A DNA stretch of 64,000 nucleotides from Tropicibacter sp. R16_0 (GTDB lineage: Bacteria; Pseudomonadota; Alphaproteobacteria; Rhodobacterales; Rhodobacteraceae): NCBI RefSeq assembly GCF_017743935.1, contig NZ_JAGHRE010000006.1, positions 124,001 through 188,000 on the forward strand, in the 5' to 3' direction. The notes under the pieces are model-generated. The model was not told the DNA's origin and did no database searches. It saw nothing but the letters and a program-made list of their open reading frames with translations. The position numbers and the translations under genes are program-made. Positions 25,966-34,905 of this stretch are shown here, in pieces. Position 1 is the first letter of the stretch. Each line of letters starts with the position of its first letter.

Positions 25966-28299
25966 TCAACGTTTCTTGAACGCATCCATCAAGGCGGCAC
26001 CCAATGCGCCGGTGTCGGTTCCTTTTGATTTCGGCTTGGACGAATGATTGACGTTCTGCGTCCGTGGCCCTTTGGCCTGCGGTTTGCCGCGCGGCGCGGA
26101 TCTATGGTTGCCCCGGTCGTCACGGGAAGACGCGCCGCCATCCTTGCGCATGCTCAAGCCGATGCGTTTGCGGGCAACATCGACTTCGGTCACGCGCACT
26201 TTGACAACCTGACCGGTTTTGACCACCTCATGCGGGTCCTTGACGAAGCGGTCGGCCAGTTGGCTGACATGCACAAGCCCGTCCTGATGCACCCCGATGT
26301 CGACAAAGGCACCAAAGGCTGCAACGTTGGTCACCGTTCCTTCCAATGACATGCCAGGTTTGAGGTCCTTGATGTCCTCAATCCCATCCGCGAAAGAGGC
26401 TGTAACAAAGCTGGGGCGGGGGTCACGGCCTGGTTTTTCAAGCTCTTCAAAAATGTCCTGCACCGTCGGAAGACCAAAGTTGTCATCGACGAATTGTTCG
26501 GCGCGCAGGGTTTTCAAGGCTCCGTCATTGCCCATGATCTGGCGAATGTCGCGCCCGCAGGCTTGTACAATTTCCCGAGCGATTCCATATGCTTCTGGGT
26601 GAACAGAAGAGGCATCAAGCGGTTCTTCCCCGTCCCGAATACGCAAGAAGCCAGCACATTGCTCAAACGCGCGGGGACCCAGGCGGGCCACCTTCAGCAA
26701 TTCCTTGCGGGACCCGAATGCACCATTCATATCGCGATGCGCTACAATTGCTTCGGCCAGTCCCGGACCCAGGCCGGACACATGCGCCAACAGCGGGGCA
26801 GAGGCCATGTTCAGGTCCACGCCAACGGCGTTCACCACATCTTCGATCACCGCTTCCAGCGATTTGCTCAAGCGGTGCTGGTCCACATCGTGCTGGTACT
26901 GGCCAACGCCGATGGATTTGGGTTCGATCTTGACCAGCTCCGCCAGTGGGTCTTGCAGACGTCGGGCAATCGAAACCGCACCTCGTAATGACACATCCAG
27001 ATCGGGAAACTCACGTGCGGCCAGTTCTGAGGCCGAGTAGACCGATGCGCCGGCCTCGGATACAACGACCTTGGTCGGGGCCTTGATCCCCTTGGGCAAC
27101 AGTTTCAGTGTGTCCGCCACCAACCGTTCCGTTTCCCGGCTTGCTGTGCCATTTCCGATTGCGATCAACTCGATGCCGTGGGTTGAGACCAGTTTCAGGA
27201 TCGTGGCCTCGGCCCCGCGCAGATCGTTCTTGGGTTGGAAGGGATAGAGCGTGTCCGTCGCCACCAGTTTGCCGGTCGCATCCACAACGGCGGCTTTCAC
27301 GCCGGTTCGAATGCCCGGGTCCAGCCCCAATGTTGGCCGCGCACCTGCCGGGGCGGCGAAAAGCAGGTCCTTGAGGTTGCGGGCAAAGACTGTGATCGCA
27401 TCTTCTTGCGCGCGGCTGCGCAGATCGGCCATCAGCTCAACCATCATCGACAGCGACAGTTTCACCCGCCAGGTCCAACCGGCCACCTTGCGAAGCCATT
27501 TGTCGCCAGGCGCATCGCTGCGGGTCTGCAACTGCGCGGCGACGATCCCCTCGGCGCGCTCGGCTCCTGTTTCCGGGTCGGGGGCCACGTCCAGTGTCAC
27601 GACCCCTTCTTTCGAAGCGCGCAACATCGCCAAAGCCCGGTGGGATGGCACATCGGCCCACCGTTCACGGTGATCGAAATAGTCTGAAAACTTGGCCCCA
27701 TTGGCCTCTTGCCCGTCGATGATCTTCGAGGTCAGGAACGCTTCGGCCTGCATGAACTTGCGCAATTCTCGCAGAAGGCCCGCGTTTTCGGTCAACCCTT
27801 CGGCAATGATGTCGCGCGCGCCGTTTAGGGCGTCTCGCACCGTTGGAACAGCCTCGGACACGTAACCTTCTGCAACGGTTTCAGGCACTTGGTTGCGATC
27901 GGCCAGGATTGTCTCGGCCAGAGGCTCCAACCCGTTTTCACGCGCGATCATCGCTTTGGTACGGCGCTTGGGTTTGTAGGGCAGATAGATGTCTTCCAAC
28001 TCGGCTTTGGTGCCGGCCAGGGTGATGGATTTCGCAAGATCGTCGGTCAGTTTGCCCTGATCCTTGATCGAGGCCAGGATGGTGTCCCGCCGGGCATCCA
28101 ACTCGCGCAGATAGGTCAGCCGATCGGACAGCTGTCGCAGTTGGGTGTCGTCCAGACCTCCGGTCGCCTCTTTGCGGTAGCGCGCGATGAACGGCACGGT
28201 CGAGCCTTCGTCCAGCAGGGCAACAGCGGATCGCACCTGTTCGGGGCGGGCGCTGATTTCGGTTGCGATGGTCTGGGCGATGCGGTGTCCGGTATCCAA
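25966..28299 (-). CDS. tex: Tex-family RNA-binding transcription accessory protein
   Basis: A 777-residue protein, matching the usual Tex length of about 775. Domains in order: N-terminal helical Tex region ([20 protein letters not shown]), YqgF-like RNase H fold ([19 protein letters not shown]), helix-hairpin-helix ([21 protein letters not shown], split over the two HhH turns) and a C-terminal S1 RNA-binding domain ([20 protein letters not shown]). Tex binds nucleic acid and influences transcription and RNA turnover. Start TTG 28299 is chosen because GGGAGG lies seven bases upstream and the length then fits the family; the frame is open further 5'. It follows glpD by 74 bp. Confidence 0.9.
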   Translation of the reverse strand: MDTGHRIAQTIATEISARPEQVRSAVALLDEGSTVPFIARYRKEATGGLDDTQLRQLSDRLTYLRELDARRDTILASIKDQGKLTDDLAKSITLAGTKAELEDIYLPYKPKRRTKAMIARENGLEPLAETILADRNQVPETVAEGYVSEAVPTVRDALNGARDIIAEGLTENAGLLRELRKFMQAEAFLTSKIIDGQEANGAKFSDYFDHRERWADVPSHRALAMLRASKEGVVTLDVAPDPETGAERAEGIVAAQLQTRSDAPGDKWLRKVAGWTWRVKLSLSMMVELMADLRSRAQEDAITVFARNLKDLLFAAPAGARPTLGLDPGIRTGVKAAVVDATGKLVATDTLYPFQPKNDLRGAEATILKLVSTHGIELIAIGNGTASRETERLVADTLKLLPKGIKAPTKVVVSEAGASVYSASELAAREFPDLDVSLRGAVSIARRLQDPLAELVKIEPKSIGVGQYQHDVDQHRLSKSLEAVIEDVVNAVGVDLNMASAPLLAHVSGLGPGLAEAIVAHRDMNGAFGSRKELLKVARLGPRAFEQCAGFLRIRDGEEPLDASSVHPEAYGIAREIVQACGRDIRQIMGNDGALKTLRAEQFVDDNFGLPTVQDIFEELEKPGRDPRPSFVTASFADGIEDIKDLKPGMSLEGTVTNVAAFGAFVDIGVHQDGLVHVSQLADRFVKDPHEVVKTGQVVKVRVTEVDVARKRIGLSMRKDGGASSRDDRGNHRSAPRGKPQAKGPRTQNVNHSSKPKSKGTDTGALGAALMDAFKKR

Positions 28300-28373
28300 T
28301 GCGGCCTCCCTCAGGTTTGGACGGACACCCTTCTTACTCAGACGACTTGGGCGCGCCAAGGGGGAATGAAACC

Positions 28374-29984
28374 TCAGCTGGCTTTCGCTGATCCCGATTG
28401 CAAGGTGGCTTTGATGTAGGCATCGATTGCGCTGGCCTGTTCCGCGGTCAAACGCAGTCCCAGTTTGGACCGCCGCCACAGAAAATCATCTGCGCTGCGC
28501 ACCCATTCATTGTGGATACACCAGTCCAATTCGCGTTCTGTGATGGTCGCGCCGAAATCGGTCCCGAGGGCGTCGACTGTTGCAGCATTTCCCATGACAT
28601 CGGTCACTTCGGTTCCGTAGGCGCGTACCAATCGTGTCGCCCAATCCTGATCCAGAAACGGATACTGCGCCCGGGTCGAGGCGATCAGGCTGTCCAATCC
28701 ATCAACCGGGAAGTCCCCGCCGGGCAGGGGGACGCCAGCAGTCCAATCCGGCTTGGTACCGGGGAACACCTGAGCCACCTTTTCCAACGCGGCCTCGGCC
28801 AGTTTGCGATAGGTGGTGATCTTGCCGCCAAACACATTCAGCAACGCAGCGCCGTCCGGTTGCTCCAGTTTCAGCACATATTCACGGGTCGCAGCGGTGG
28901 CGGATTTGGCCCCATCATCGAACAATGGCCGGACGCCAGAGTACGTCCAAACCACATCGTCAGTGGTCAAGGGCGTGGCGAAGTACTGAGACGCAAAGTC
29001 GAGCAGATAGTCGCGCTCGGCCTCTGTGCATTCGGGTTTGGTGTCGGCACCGGTGTGATCTGCGTCCGTTGTGCCGATCAAGGTAAAGTCACCTTCATAG
29101 GGGATGGCAAAAATGATCCGCCCATCGGTGCCCTGAAAGAAGTATGCCTTGTCGTGATCAAACAGTTTTCGGGTCACGATATGGCTGCCGCGCACCAGGC
29201 GCACGCCGTCGGACGAATTGCTGCGCAACGTGTTCTGGATGATGTCGCCAACCCAGGGTCCGCCCGCATTGATCAGCATCTTGGCCTGCAAAGTCTGGCG
29301 CTGACCGGATGCGGTGTCTTCGGTTGTTATGGACCACAGCCCACCGTCGTGTTCAGCGCTCACAACCTTGGTTCGGGTCATGATCTGGGCGCCCCGGGCC
29401 TGCGCATCACGCGCGTTCAGAACCACCAGACGGGCGTCTTGAATCCAACAATCAGAGTATTCAAAGGCTTTTCGAAACTTGTCCTGCAAGGGGCGTCCCG
29501 CAGGGTCGGTTTCCAGATCCAGCGTGCGGGTCGCTGGAAGGATCTCGCGCCCGCCCATCGTGTCATACATGAACAGCCCAAGCCGCACCAACCAACTGGG
29601 GCGGCGCCCCTTCATCCACGGCATCACGGTACCCAACATGCGCGACACCGGCGTGTCACTTTCGAACCGCATATCCGGGTGATACGGCAGGACAAAACGC
29701 ATCGGCCAACTGATATGCGGCATTGCTTTGAGCAGAACCTCACGCTCGATCAGGGCTTCGCGTACAAGGCGGAATTCCAGAAACTCCAGATACCTCAGAC
29801 CACCGTGAAACAGCTTGGTCGAGGCGGATGAGGTGGCCGAGGCCAGATCGTTCATCTCGGCCAGAGCAACAGAAAACCCGCGACCAGCAGCGTCACGTGC
29901 GATACCGCAACCGTTGATGCCACCGCCGATGATAAAGATGTCCAGCGGTTCGTTGCCCATTTGGGCCGATGCGTCAGCTTGCAT
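28374..29984 (-). CDS. glpD: Aerobic glycerol-3-phosphate dehydrogenase
   Basis: A 536-residue FAD enzyme that oxidises glycerol 3-phosphate to dihydroxyacetone phosphate and feeds the quinone pool at the inner membrane. The N-terminal FAD motif is [19 protein letters not shown], followed by [16 protein letters not shown], and the C-terminal GlpD domain includes [16 protein letters not shown] 29984 overlaps the end of glpR by 11 bp; ATG 29960 is an alternative. Together with the ugp uptake genes at 46-51 kb it gives a path from phospholipid head-group glycerol to central metabolism. Confidence 0.93.
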   Translation of the reverse strand: MQADASAQMGNEPLDIFIIGGGINGCGIARDAAGRGFSVALAEMNDLASATSSASTKLFHGGLRYLEFLEFRLVREALIEREVLLKAMPHISWPMRFVLPYHPDMRFESDTPVSRMLGTVMPWMKGRRPSWLVRLGLFMYDTMGGREILPATRTLDLETDPAGRPLQDKFRKAFEYSDCWIQDARLVVLNARDAQARGAQIMTRTKVVSAEHDGGLWSITTEDTASGQRQTLQAKMLINAGGPWVGDIIQNTLRSNSSDGVRLVRGSHIVTRKLFDHDKAYFFQGTDGRIIFAIPYEGDFTLIGTTDADHTGADTKPECTEAERDYLLDFASQYFATPLTTDDVVWTYSGVRPLFDDGAKSATAATREYVLKLEQPDGAALLNVFGGKITTYRKLAEAALEKVAQVFPGTKPDWTAGVPLPGGDFPVDGLDSLIASTRAQYPFLDQDWATRLVRAYGTEVTDVMGNAATVDALGTDFGATITERELDWCIHNEWVRSADDFLWRRSKLGLRLTAEQASAIDAYIKATLQSGSAKAS

Positions 29985-30750
29985 TCAATTCGTCCAATAC
30001 CAAAATCTCGGTCTGCCCGGCACGGGCGGCTTCAATGAATTCGATCGGGGGGATCTGATCGGTCACGACATAGTCGAGGTCCTGCACTGCGCAGATGCGG
30101 ATCGGGGCAGAGCGTTCGAATTTCGAACTGTCACACACCAGGATCTTGATGCGCGAATTGCGCAGGATGGCGCGGGCGACAGACACCTCGCGCGCATCAA
30201 AATCCAGAACCGCGCCATCCGCGTCCAAGGCAGAGGCTCCGATGACCGCATAATCGACCTTGTAGCGCTCGATGAATTCGACTGCGTCTTCGCCGACAAT
30301 GGCTCCGTCACTTTGGCGCACCGCGCCGCCCACAAGGATCAACTCTTTTGATTGCGTTCCGATCAGGATGTTGATGATGTTTATGTTGTTGGACAGAACC
30401 GTCAGGTCCTTGTGGTGGCTGAGCGCTTTGGCCACCTGTTCGGTCGACGTACCGATGTTCAGGCTGACCGAGCAGTTGTCAGGGATCAGGGAGGCCGTCA
30501 GCCCTCCCATGGCCTCTTTTTCCTGGCCTTTCAGTTTACGTCGTTCCGCATATTCCCGGTTCGACACCTGATCGACCCGCACCGCCCCACCATGGGTGCG
30601 CGTGGCCAGGCCGCGATTGCTCAGGTCTCGCAGATCGGCGCGGATGGTCTGGTTCGATACGCCAAATCGCGTCGACAGGTCGTCGACTGTGACGCGTTCG
30701 TGCTCGCGCAGAAGGTTCAGGATTTCGCTTTGGCGTTCTTCGGCATCCAT
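29974..30750 (-). CDS. glpR: DeoR/GlpR-family repressor
   Basis: A 258-residue regulator with an N-terminal DeoR winged helix at residues 5-57 (RVTVDDLSTRFGVSNQTIRA) and the sugar-isomerase-like sensor domain with SLNIGTSTEQVAKAL. It is translationally coupled to glpD, so glycerol 3-phosphate-responsive repression of glpRD is the natural reading. A perfect 16-bp palindrome 80 bp upstream is a candidate operator, and it lies in the gap shared with the divergent reductive dehalogenase gene. Confidence 0.88.
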   Translation of the reverse strand: MDAEERQSEILNLLREHERVTVDDLSTRFGVSNQTIRADLRDLSNRGLATRTHGGAVRVDQVSNREYAERRKLKGQEKEAMGGLTASLIPDNCSVSLNIGTSTEQVAKALSHHKDLTVLSNNINIINILIGTQSKELILVGGAVRQSDGAIVGEDAVEFIERYKVDYAVIGASALDADGAVLDFDAREVSVARAILRNSRIKILVCDSSKFERSAPIRICAVQDLDYVVTDQIPPIEFIEAARAGQTEILVLDELNAS

Positions 30751-30816
30751 GGTCGGCAGCCTTTGATGTGTCAGTGATTGCTATTTATGCGTCTGTTGAC
30801 TGAATGTCATTACCGG

Positions 30817-30846
30817 ATTTTCGATTTACTTTCGAAAATTTTCGAA
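30817..30846. promoter_or_regulatory. Candidate GlpR operator
   Basis: TTCGAAAATTTTCGAA (30831-30846) is a perfect 16-bp palindrome, preceded by another TTTTCGA. Repeated TTTCG elements are the usual target of DeoR/GlpR repressors. It sits between glpR and the divergent leader/dehalogenase transcript. Confidence 0.6.
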
Positions 30847-30919
30847 TGCAGTGATCTAGCTTGCGAATTTGAGCTGCATTCCTGGTAAGCAGCTGCCCAT
30901 TCAAGTGTCAGGAGTTGAC

Positions 30920-30988
30920 ATGGCAACAAAACTGCGGCTTGTTCGGCGCCAAGCCAAGGGCATTTGTCATCAAGCGGGGAGGGCATGA
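30920..30988 (+). CDS. Short leader ORF upstream of the dehalogenase
   Basis: A 22-codon frame (MATKLRLVRRQAKGICHQAG and two more residues) has a good CAGGAG site five bases upstream. Its last codons contain the GGGGAGGG ribosome site of the dehalogenase, and it stops three bases before that start. This layout suits translational coupling or attenuation. The peptide is basic and matches nothing known. It could be chance. Confidence 0.4.
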   Translation: MATKLRLVRRQAKGICHQAGRA

Positions 30989-30991
30989 CGC

Positions 30992-33900
30992 ATGGGGATT
31001 CGATTCTTTTCGGACCGGGACCGGCCGGTTCACATGGGATCATATCCCCTGGAGCGTCTGTCTCGGCTGACGGCTGCACCAGCCCTGTCAGATGTCCCGG
31101 CGATGCCAACGCTCAGCTTTCATCGCCCTGAACATCCCGAAAGCATCGTCAACGCGATGGGAGAGTTCCAGGCGATGATGGACGCGATCCGGGATGGGTT
31201 CGTCAACGCTGCGCAATCCGACATTCCAGATGACCCGCAGGAACGATCCAACCACCTCAAGGCGTTTGGCTATTACAATGATGCGTCGATGGTTGGGGTT
31301 GGAAGGTTGACGGCCGACACAATCCTTGAGGTGCCGCGCCGAAACCCCGACATCGACCGGCTGGCCCATGCACTCAAGACGCGCCAGACCAAAACTTTTG
31401 CCTCGGGCATCGACATGATCATGGCCGATCTCAAGGAAAGCATCGAGGCGCCGGTGACGCCCGTGGATGGGCACAAGAACGCGATCGTCTTCCTGTATGA
31501 GCACACCCGCGACCCGCGTCCGGACGAACCGGGCAGCGAGTGGATTCTGGATGCACAGGATCATCGCGCCTGTCTGCGTGGAACCGAAACAGCGGTGGTG
31601 ATTGCAAACTACATCCGACTGCTGGGTTACGATGCACGGGCCCACACCCTGACGACAAGTGAGGTTGATCTGGGTCGGCTTGCGGTTGCCGCCGGTTTGG
31701 TGAGCGCCGAGCAGGGGGCCTTGGTGGCGCCTTGGTTGGGCAGGCGATTTGGATTGGCCGCAATCACGACCGAGATGGATCTTGCGCCCGATCAACCCTT
31801 GGCGCCGATGTCGCAGCAACCCTGGTTCAAGACCCAAGGTCCAGCCTGGTGGCTTGGTAAAGGGTTTGCAAAATCCGCACTCAACCGAGACCCATTTGCG
31901 CGGCGAAACTATGTTGATGGCGGGCATCCGTTCGAACGGCTCAAGCGGGTGGACAAGCCTACGACCTATATTGATGAAGCCAATGTCGCGCGCGTGCCAA
32001 AGAGGGCAGACATGTTTGCCCGTTCGTTGTTTGGCGACATGGGCAAAGGCAACCAAGAAGCTGCGCGTGGTGGCCATTACGTCCGAAAGTCCGCACCCAG
32101 CTTTGCACAGCGACGCGCCCTTGGCGCCTTTGTCCTGCTGCAGGATGGCGATGCCAACCCGCACGGCACGCGGCCCACGCAGGAACAGCGCAACGCAGAC
32201 AACCTCAAGGCGGCGAGCTATTTTCTGGGTGTCGATGCGGTCGGCACCAGCCGTTGCCCCGAATGGAGTTGGTACAGCCACGACGCCGCAGGCCAGCCGA
32301 TCGTGCCTACGCATGACCATGCGGTAAGCATGATCATCGACCAAGGCTTTGAAACGATGGAAGGCGCAAGCGGCGATGACTGGATCGCCGTCAGTCAGTC
32401 GATGCGCGCTTACTTGCGGTTCTCTTTGTTGGGCGGTGTGATCGCGCAACAAATCCGCAACCTGGGCTATAAGGCCAAGGCACATACCGTGATGGATGGC
32501 GAGGTGTTGCAGCCACCGCTTTTGCTGCTGGCAGGGTTGGGAGAGGTCAGCCGGATCGGTGAGGTCATTTTGAACCCTTATCTGGGCCCGCGCCTGAAAT
32601 CCGGGGCGGTCACCACCGATATGCCGATGGCGCATGACAAACCGATCGACTTTGGGCTGCAGAACTTTTGCAACTCGTGCAACAAATGTGCGCGGGAATG
32701 CCCATCGGGGGCGATCACCGCAGGTCCCAAGCTGATGTTCAATGGCTATGAGATCTGGAAGTCCGACAGCCAGAAATGCACCACTTATCGCATCACTCAA
32801 CAGGGCGGCGCGATGTGCGGGCGCTGTATGAAAACCTGTCCTTGGAACCTGGAAGGGCTGTTTTCACAAGCACCGTTCCGGTGGGCGGCAACGAACATTC
32901 CGTCCTCGGCCCCGATGCTGGCCAAGCTGGACGATGCGGTTGGCAATGGCGGTCTCAATGAGGTCAAGAAATGGTGGTGGGACGTCGAACTGGATGAAAG
33001 CGGCGGGTATCGGCAGGCCAAGCATCCGGTGAACCGCCGTGATCTGCAGCTTGATCTGGACCTGAAGTATGAGGATCAGACGCTTGCGGTCTATCCCGCG
33101 CCGTTGGCTCCGCCGCCGTATCCGTATCCTTTCCCGATGGATCGCGAGGCGGGGATCGCGGCCTATGAGGCAATGATCTCGGCTGAGGAATACCAAGATC
33201 GGCTGTCGCGCGGCGACATGTCGATGGTGCATCGCTATACCAATGACGGTGATGCACCGGTGATCCAGGTGTCGATCAGCAAAGTCGATCAGATGACCGC
33301 CGATGTGACCAAGTATGAGTTTTCGACGCTGGACGGATCACCTCTGCCCGAATGGACGGCAGGGGCGCATCTGGACATCGTTGTGGCACCTGAGTTCCTG
33401 CGCCAATATTCGATGTCCGGCAATCCGGCCGAGACGGGGACCTATCAAATCGGCGTTCTGCGCGAGGATGAAGGGAGGGGCGGTTCGGCGTTGCTGCATC
33501 GGATTTTTACCGAAGGGCGCAAGGTTTTCATCTCGAAGCCGATCAACCATTTCGAATTGGATGAGACCGCCAGCAAGACCTTTCTGATGGGCGGTGGCAT
33601 TGGCATCACACCCATGATTGCCTTTGCGCACAGGCTGCACGCCTTGTGCGCAGATTTTGAGCTGCATTATTCAGCCAGCCGCAAGGACGGGGCCGGGTAT
33701 CTGGATGATCTGGCCACCATGCCTTGGGCGGATCGGGTATCTTTGCACTTCTCCGATCAGGGAACGCGCGCGGATCTGGATCAGGTGTTGTCTGGGTATC
33801 AGCCTGGCTGGCATGTCTACACCTGCGGCCCCGATCGCTATATGGATGGCGTGATGCAGGCCGCAGAACGTCAGGGTTTTCCGGAAGAGGCGCGGCATCT

Positions 33901-34207
33901 GGAGTATTTCAGTGTTCCGGAACAGCCAGACTATGAGAACCATCCCTTCAAACTGGTACTTGCGCGATCCGGCCGCGTGCTGGATGTGCCCGCCGACAAG
34001 ACGGCGGCGGATGTCATGGTCGAAAATGGGTTGCCGGTGGACATCAAATGCTCGGACGGGATTTGCGGCGTGTGCAAATGCGGGTTGATCTCGGGAGAGG
34101 TGGAGCACCGCGACTTTGTCTTGTCGAACAAGCAGCGCGAAACGGCGATCATCACCTGTCAATCACGCGCGGCGGACCCCGATGGGATCATCGAAATCGA
34201 CGCGTGA
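30992..34207 (+). CDS. Self-sufficient cobalamin-dependent reductive dehalogenase fused to an FMN/[2Fe-2S] reductase
   Basis: A 1071-residue cytoplasmic protein without a Tat signal. Residues 1-700 are a catabolic RdhA unit of the NpRdhA/BhbA type: the B12 domain, then two [4Fe-4S] clusters from C560, C563, C566, C570 and C596, C609, C612, C616. Residues about 750-1071 are a phthalate-dioxygenase-reductase-like module: FMN site RQYSMSG, NAD(P)H motif GGGIGITPM, and a C-terminal plant-type [2Fe-2S] ferredoxin with C1020, C1025, C1028 and C1056. Y474, K536 and R600 have the same spacing as the NpRdhA active-site Tyr426, Lys488 and Arg552 (numbers recalled). Such enzymes remove bromine or chlorine from phenolic aromatics using NAD(P)H and tolerate oxygen. 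No membrane anchor gene (rdhB) or dedicated transporter is nearby. GGGGAGGG precedes the start. Confidence 0.92.
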   Translation: MGIRFFSDRDRPVHMGSYPLERLSRLTAAPALSDVPAMPTLSFHRPEHPESIVNAMGEFQAMMDAIRDGFVNAAQSDIPDDPQERSNHLKAFGYYNDASMVGVGRLTADTILEVPRRNPDIDRLAHALKTRQTKTFASGIDMIMADLKESIEAPVTPVDGHKNAIVFLYEHTRDPRPDEPGSEWILDAQDHRACLRGTETAVVIANYIRLLGYDARAHTLTTSEVDLGRLAVAAGLVSAEQGALVAPWLGRRFGLAAITTEMDLAPDQPLAPMSQQPWFKTQGPAWWLGKGFAKSALNRDPFARRNYVDGGHPFERLKRVDKPTTYIDEANVARVPKRADMFARSLFGDMGKGNQEAARGGHYVRKSAPSFAQRRALGAFVLLQDGDANPHGTRPTQEQRNADNLKAASYFLGVDAVGTSRCPEWSWYSHDAAGQPIVPTHDHAVSMIIDQGFETMEGASGDDWIAVSQSMRAYLRFSLLGGVIAQQIRNLGYKAKAHTVMDGEVLQPPLLLLAGLGEVSRIGEVILNPYLGPRLKSGAVTTDMPMAHDKPIDFGLQNFCNSCNKCARECPSGAITAGPKLMFNGYEIWKSDSQKCTTYRITQQGGAMCGRCMKTCPWNLEGLFSQAPFRWAATNIPSSAPMLAKLDDAVGNGGLNEVKKWWWDVELDESGGYRQAKHPVNRRDLQLDLDLKYEDQTLAVYPAPLAPPPYPYPFPMDREAGIAAYEAMISAEEYQDRLSRGDMSMVHRYTNDGDAPVIQVSISKVDQMTADVTKYEFSTLDGSPLPEWTAGAHLDIVVAPEFLRQYSMSGNPAETGTYQIGVLREDEGRGGSALLHRIFTEGRKVFISKPINHFELDETASKTFLMGGGIGITPMIAFAHRLHALCADFELHYSASRKDGAGYLDDLATMPWADRVSLHFSDQGTRADLDQVLSGYQPGWHVYTCGPDRYMDGVMQAAERQGFPEEARHLEYFSVPEQPDYENHPFKLVLARSGRVLDVPADKTAADVMVENGLPVDIKCSDGICGVCKCGLISGEVEHRDFVLSNKQRETAIITCQSRAADPDGIIEIDA

Positions 34208-34255
34208 AATGAAAGAGCGCGAATACCCCGCGACCGACGGCAATCTTCGACGCAG

Positions 34256-34672
34256 CTAACCCAGATTAGGAACCTGATTGGAATGCGCCCGTTGCATCCC
34301 CATCATCAGGCTCTGGCCAATACGCCGCGCCATCAAGTCGAAGAGGTCAGCCTTGGCGGGCGACAAAACCTCATGGGCTGTTGTTTCGAACAGGTTCAGC
34401 CAGACGTCGAAATGGTTCGGTGTGATCTCGGGCATGGCCAGATGAGTTTGCATCGGGTTGCCCTGATAGGCCCGGTCGCGCAGCATGACATTGGCCCAGA
34501 AATCTTCGATCTTCGCAAGGTGAATGGCCCAGACTGCATCGTCTTCACCGATGTGATGGTGAAAGATCGGGCCAATGGTCTCGTTAGCACGGACGCGCGT
34601 GTAGAATTCGGCCAATAAAGCCTGAATATCTGCCCGCGTGATGTCGGCCTTGGGGGATCTGTCCATGTTCAT
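34256..34672 (-). CDS. Group III truncated haemoglobin
   Basis: A 138-residue globin of the trHbIII group: FYTRVRANETIGPIF, then the distal region WAIHLAKIEDFWANVML, and the proximal-histidine stretch NHFDVWLNLFETTA. Group III globins bind oxygen or nitric oxide and are thought to protect against or sense these gases. ATG 34672 has AAGG upstream. Its 3' end faces the dehalogenase gene, 48 bp away. A protective role beside an oxygen-sensitive corrinoid/Fe-S enzyme is speculative. Confidence 0.88.
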   Translation of the reverse strand: MNMDRSPKADITRADIQALLAEFYTRVRANETIGPIFHHHIGEDDAVWAIHLAKIEDFWANVMLRDRAYQGNPMQTHLAMPEITPNHFDVWLNLFETTAHEVLSPAKADLFDLMARRIGQSLMMGMQRAHSNQVPNLG

Positions 34673-34771
34673 GTGGCGCACCTTGGTTCTTATCGGTTCC
34701 TGACTTGCTTTCAGTCATGGCGCAATGCGGGATTTTGACCCGGGCTAGGTGCGATCCATGAGCAAAAAACG

Positions 34772-34831
34772 TGATCAAAAATTCCGAAATACGATGAAAG
34801 TTTAAGGCAATGAGAAAAAATATTTTGATCA
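34772..34831. promoter_or_regulatory. Spaced inverted repeat upstream of the FAD oxidoreductases
   Basis: Arms TGATCAAAA (34772-34780) and TTTTGATCA (34823-34831) are perfect 9-bp inverted copies 42 bp apart, in the promoter gap between the globin and the FAD oxidoreductase genes. Possible paired operator sites or a stem; the regulator is unknown. Confidence 0.4.
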
Positions 34832-34905
34832 TATCTGGATTCAACGGGTGCAGAGGCGTAGGCTGACACGGAAACAAACCCGCCCAGATATGGAACAGAG
34901 TGCAA

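Noticed and set aside
28398-29831. 477-codon plus-strand frame opposite glpD
   Set aside because: glpD is unambiguous on the other strand; the plus frame has no domain and no ribosome site.
30751-30991. Cobalamin riboswitch before the B12-dependent dehalogenase
   Set aside because: Looked for the B12-box and surrounding stems; none is evident. Only the TTTCG palindrome and the short leader frame are seen.
31088-32800. Open frame of 570 codons on the minus strand opposite the dehalogenase
   Set aside because: It mirrors a strongly supported gene with catalytic motifs on the plus strand; its translation is rich in His/Arg and has no recognisable domain. It is a by-product of high GC codon use.
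34682-34905. Possible riboswitch before the FAD oxidoreductases
   Set aside because: The region is AT-rich with a spaced inverted repeat, but no conserved riboswitch core (cobalamin, glycine, SAM or TPP) can be recognised.
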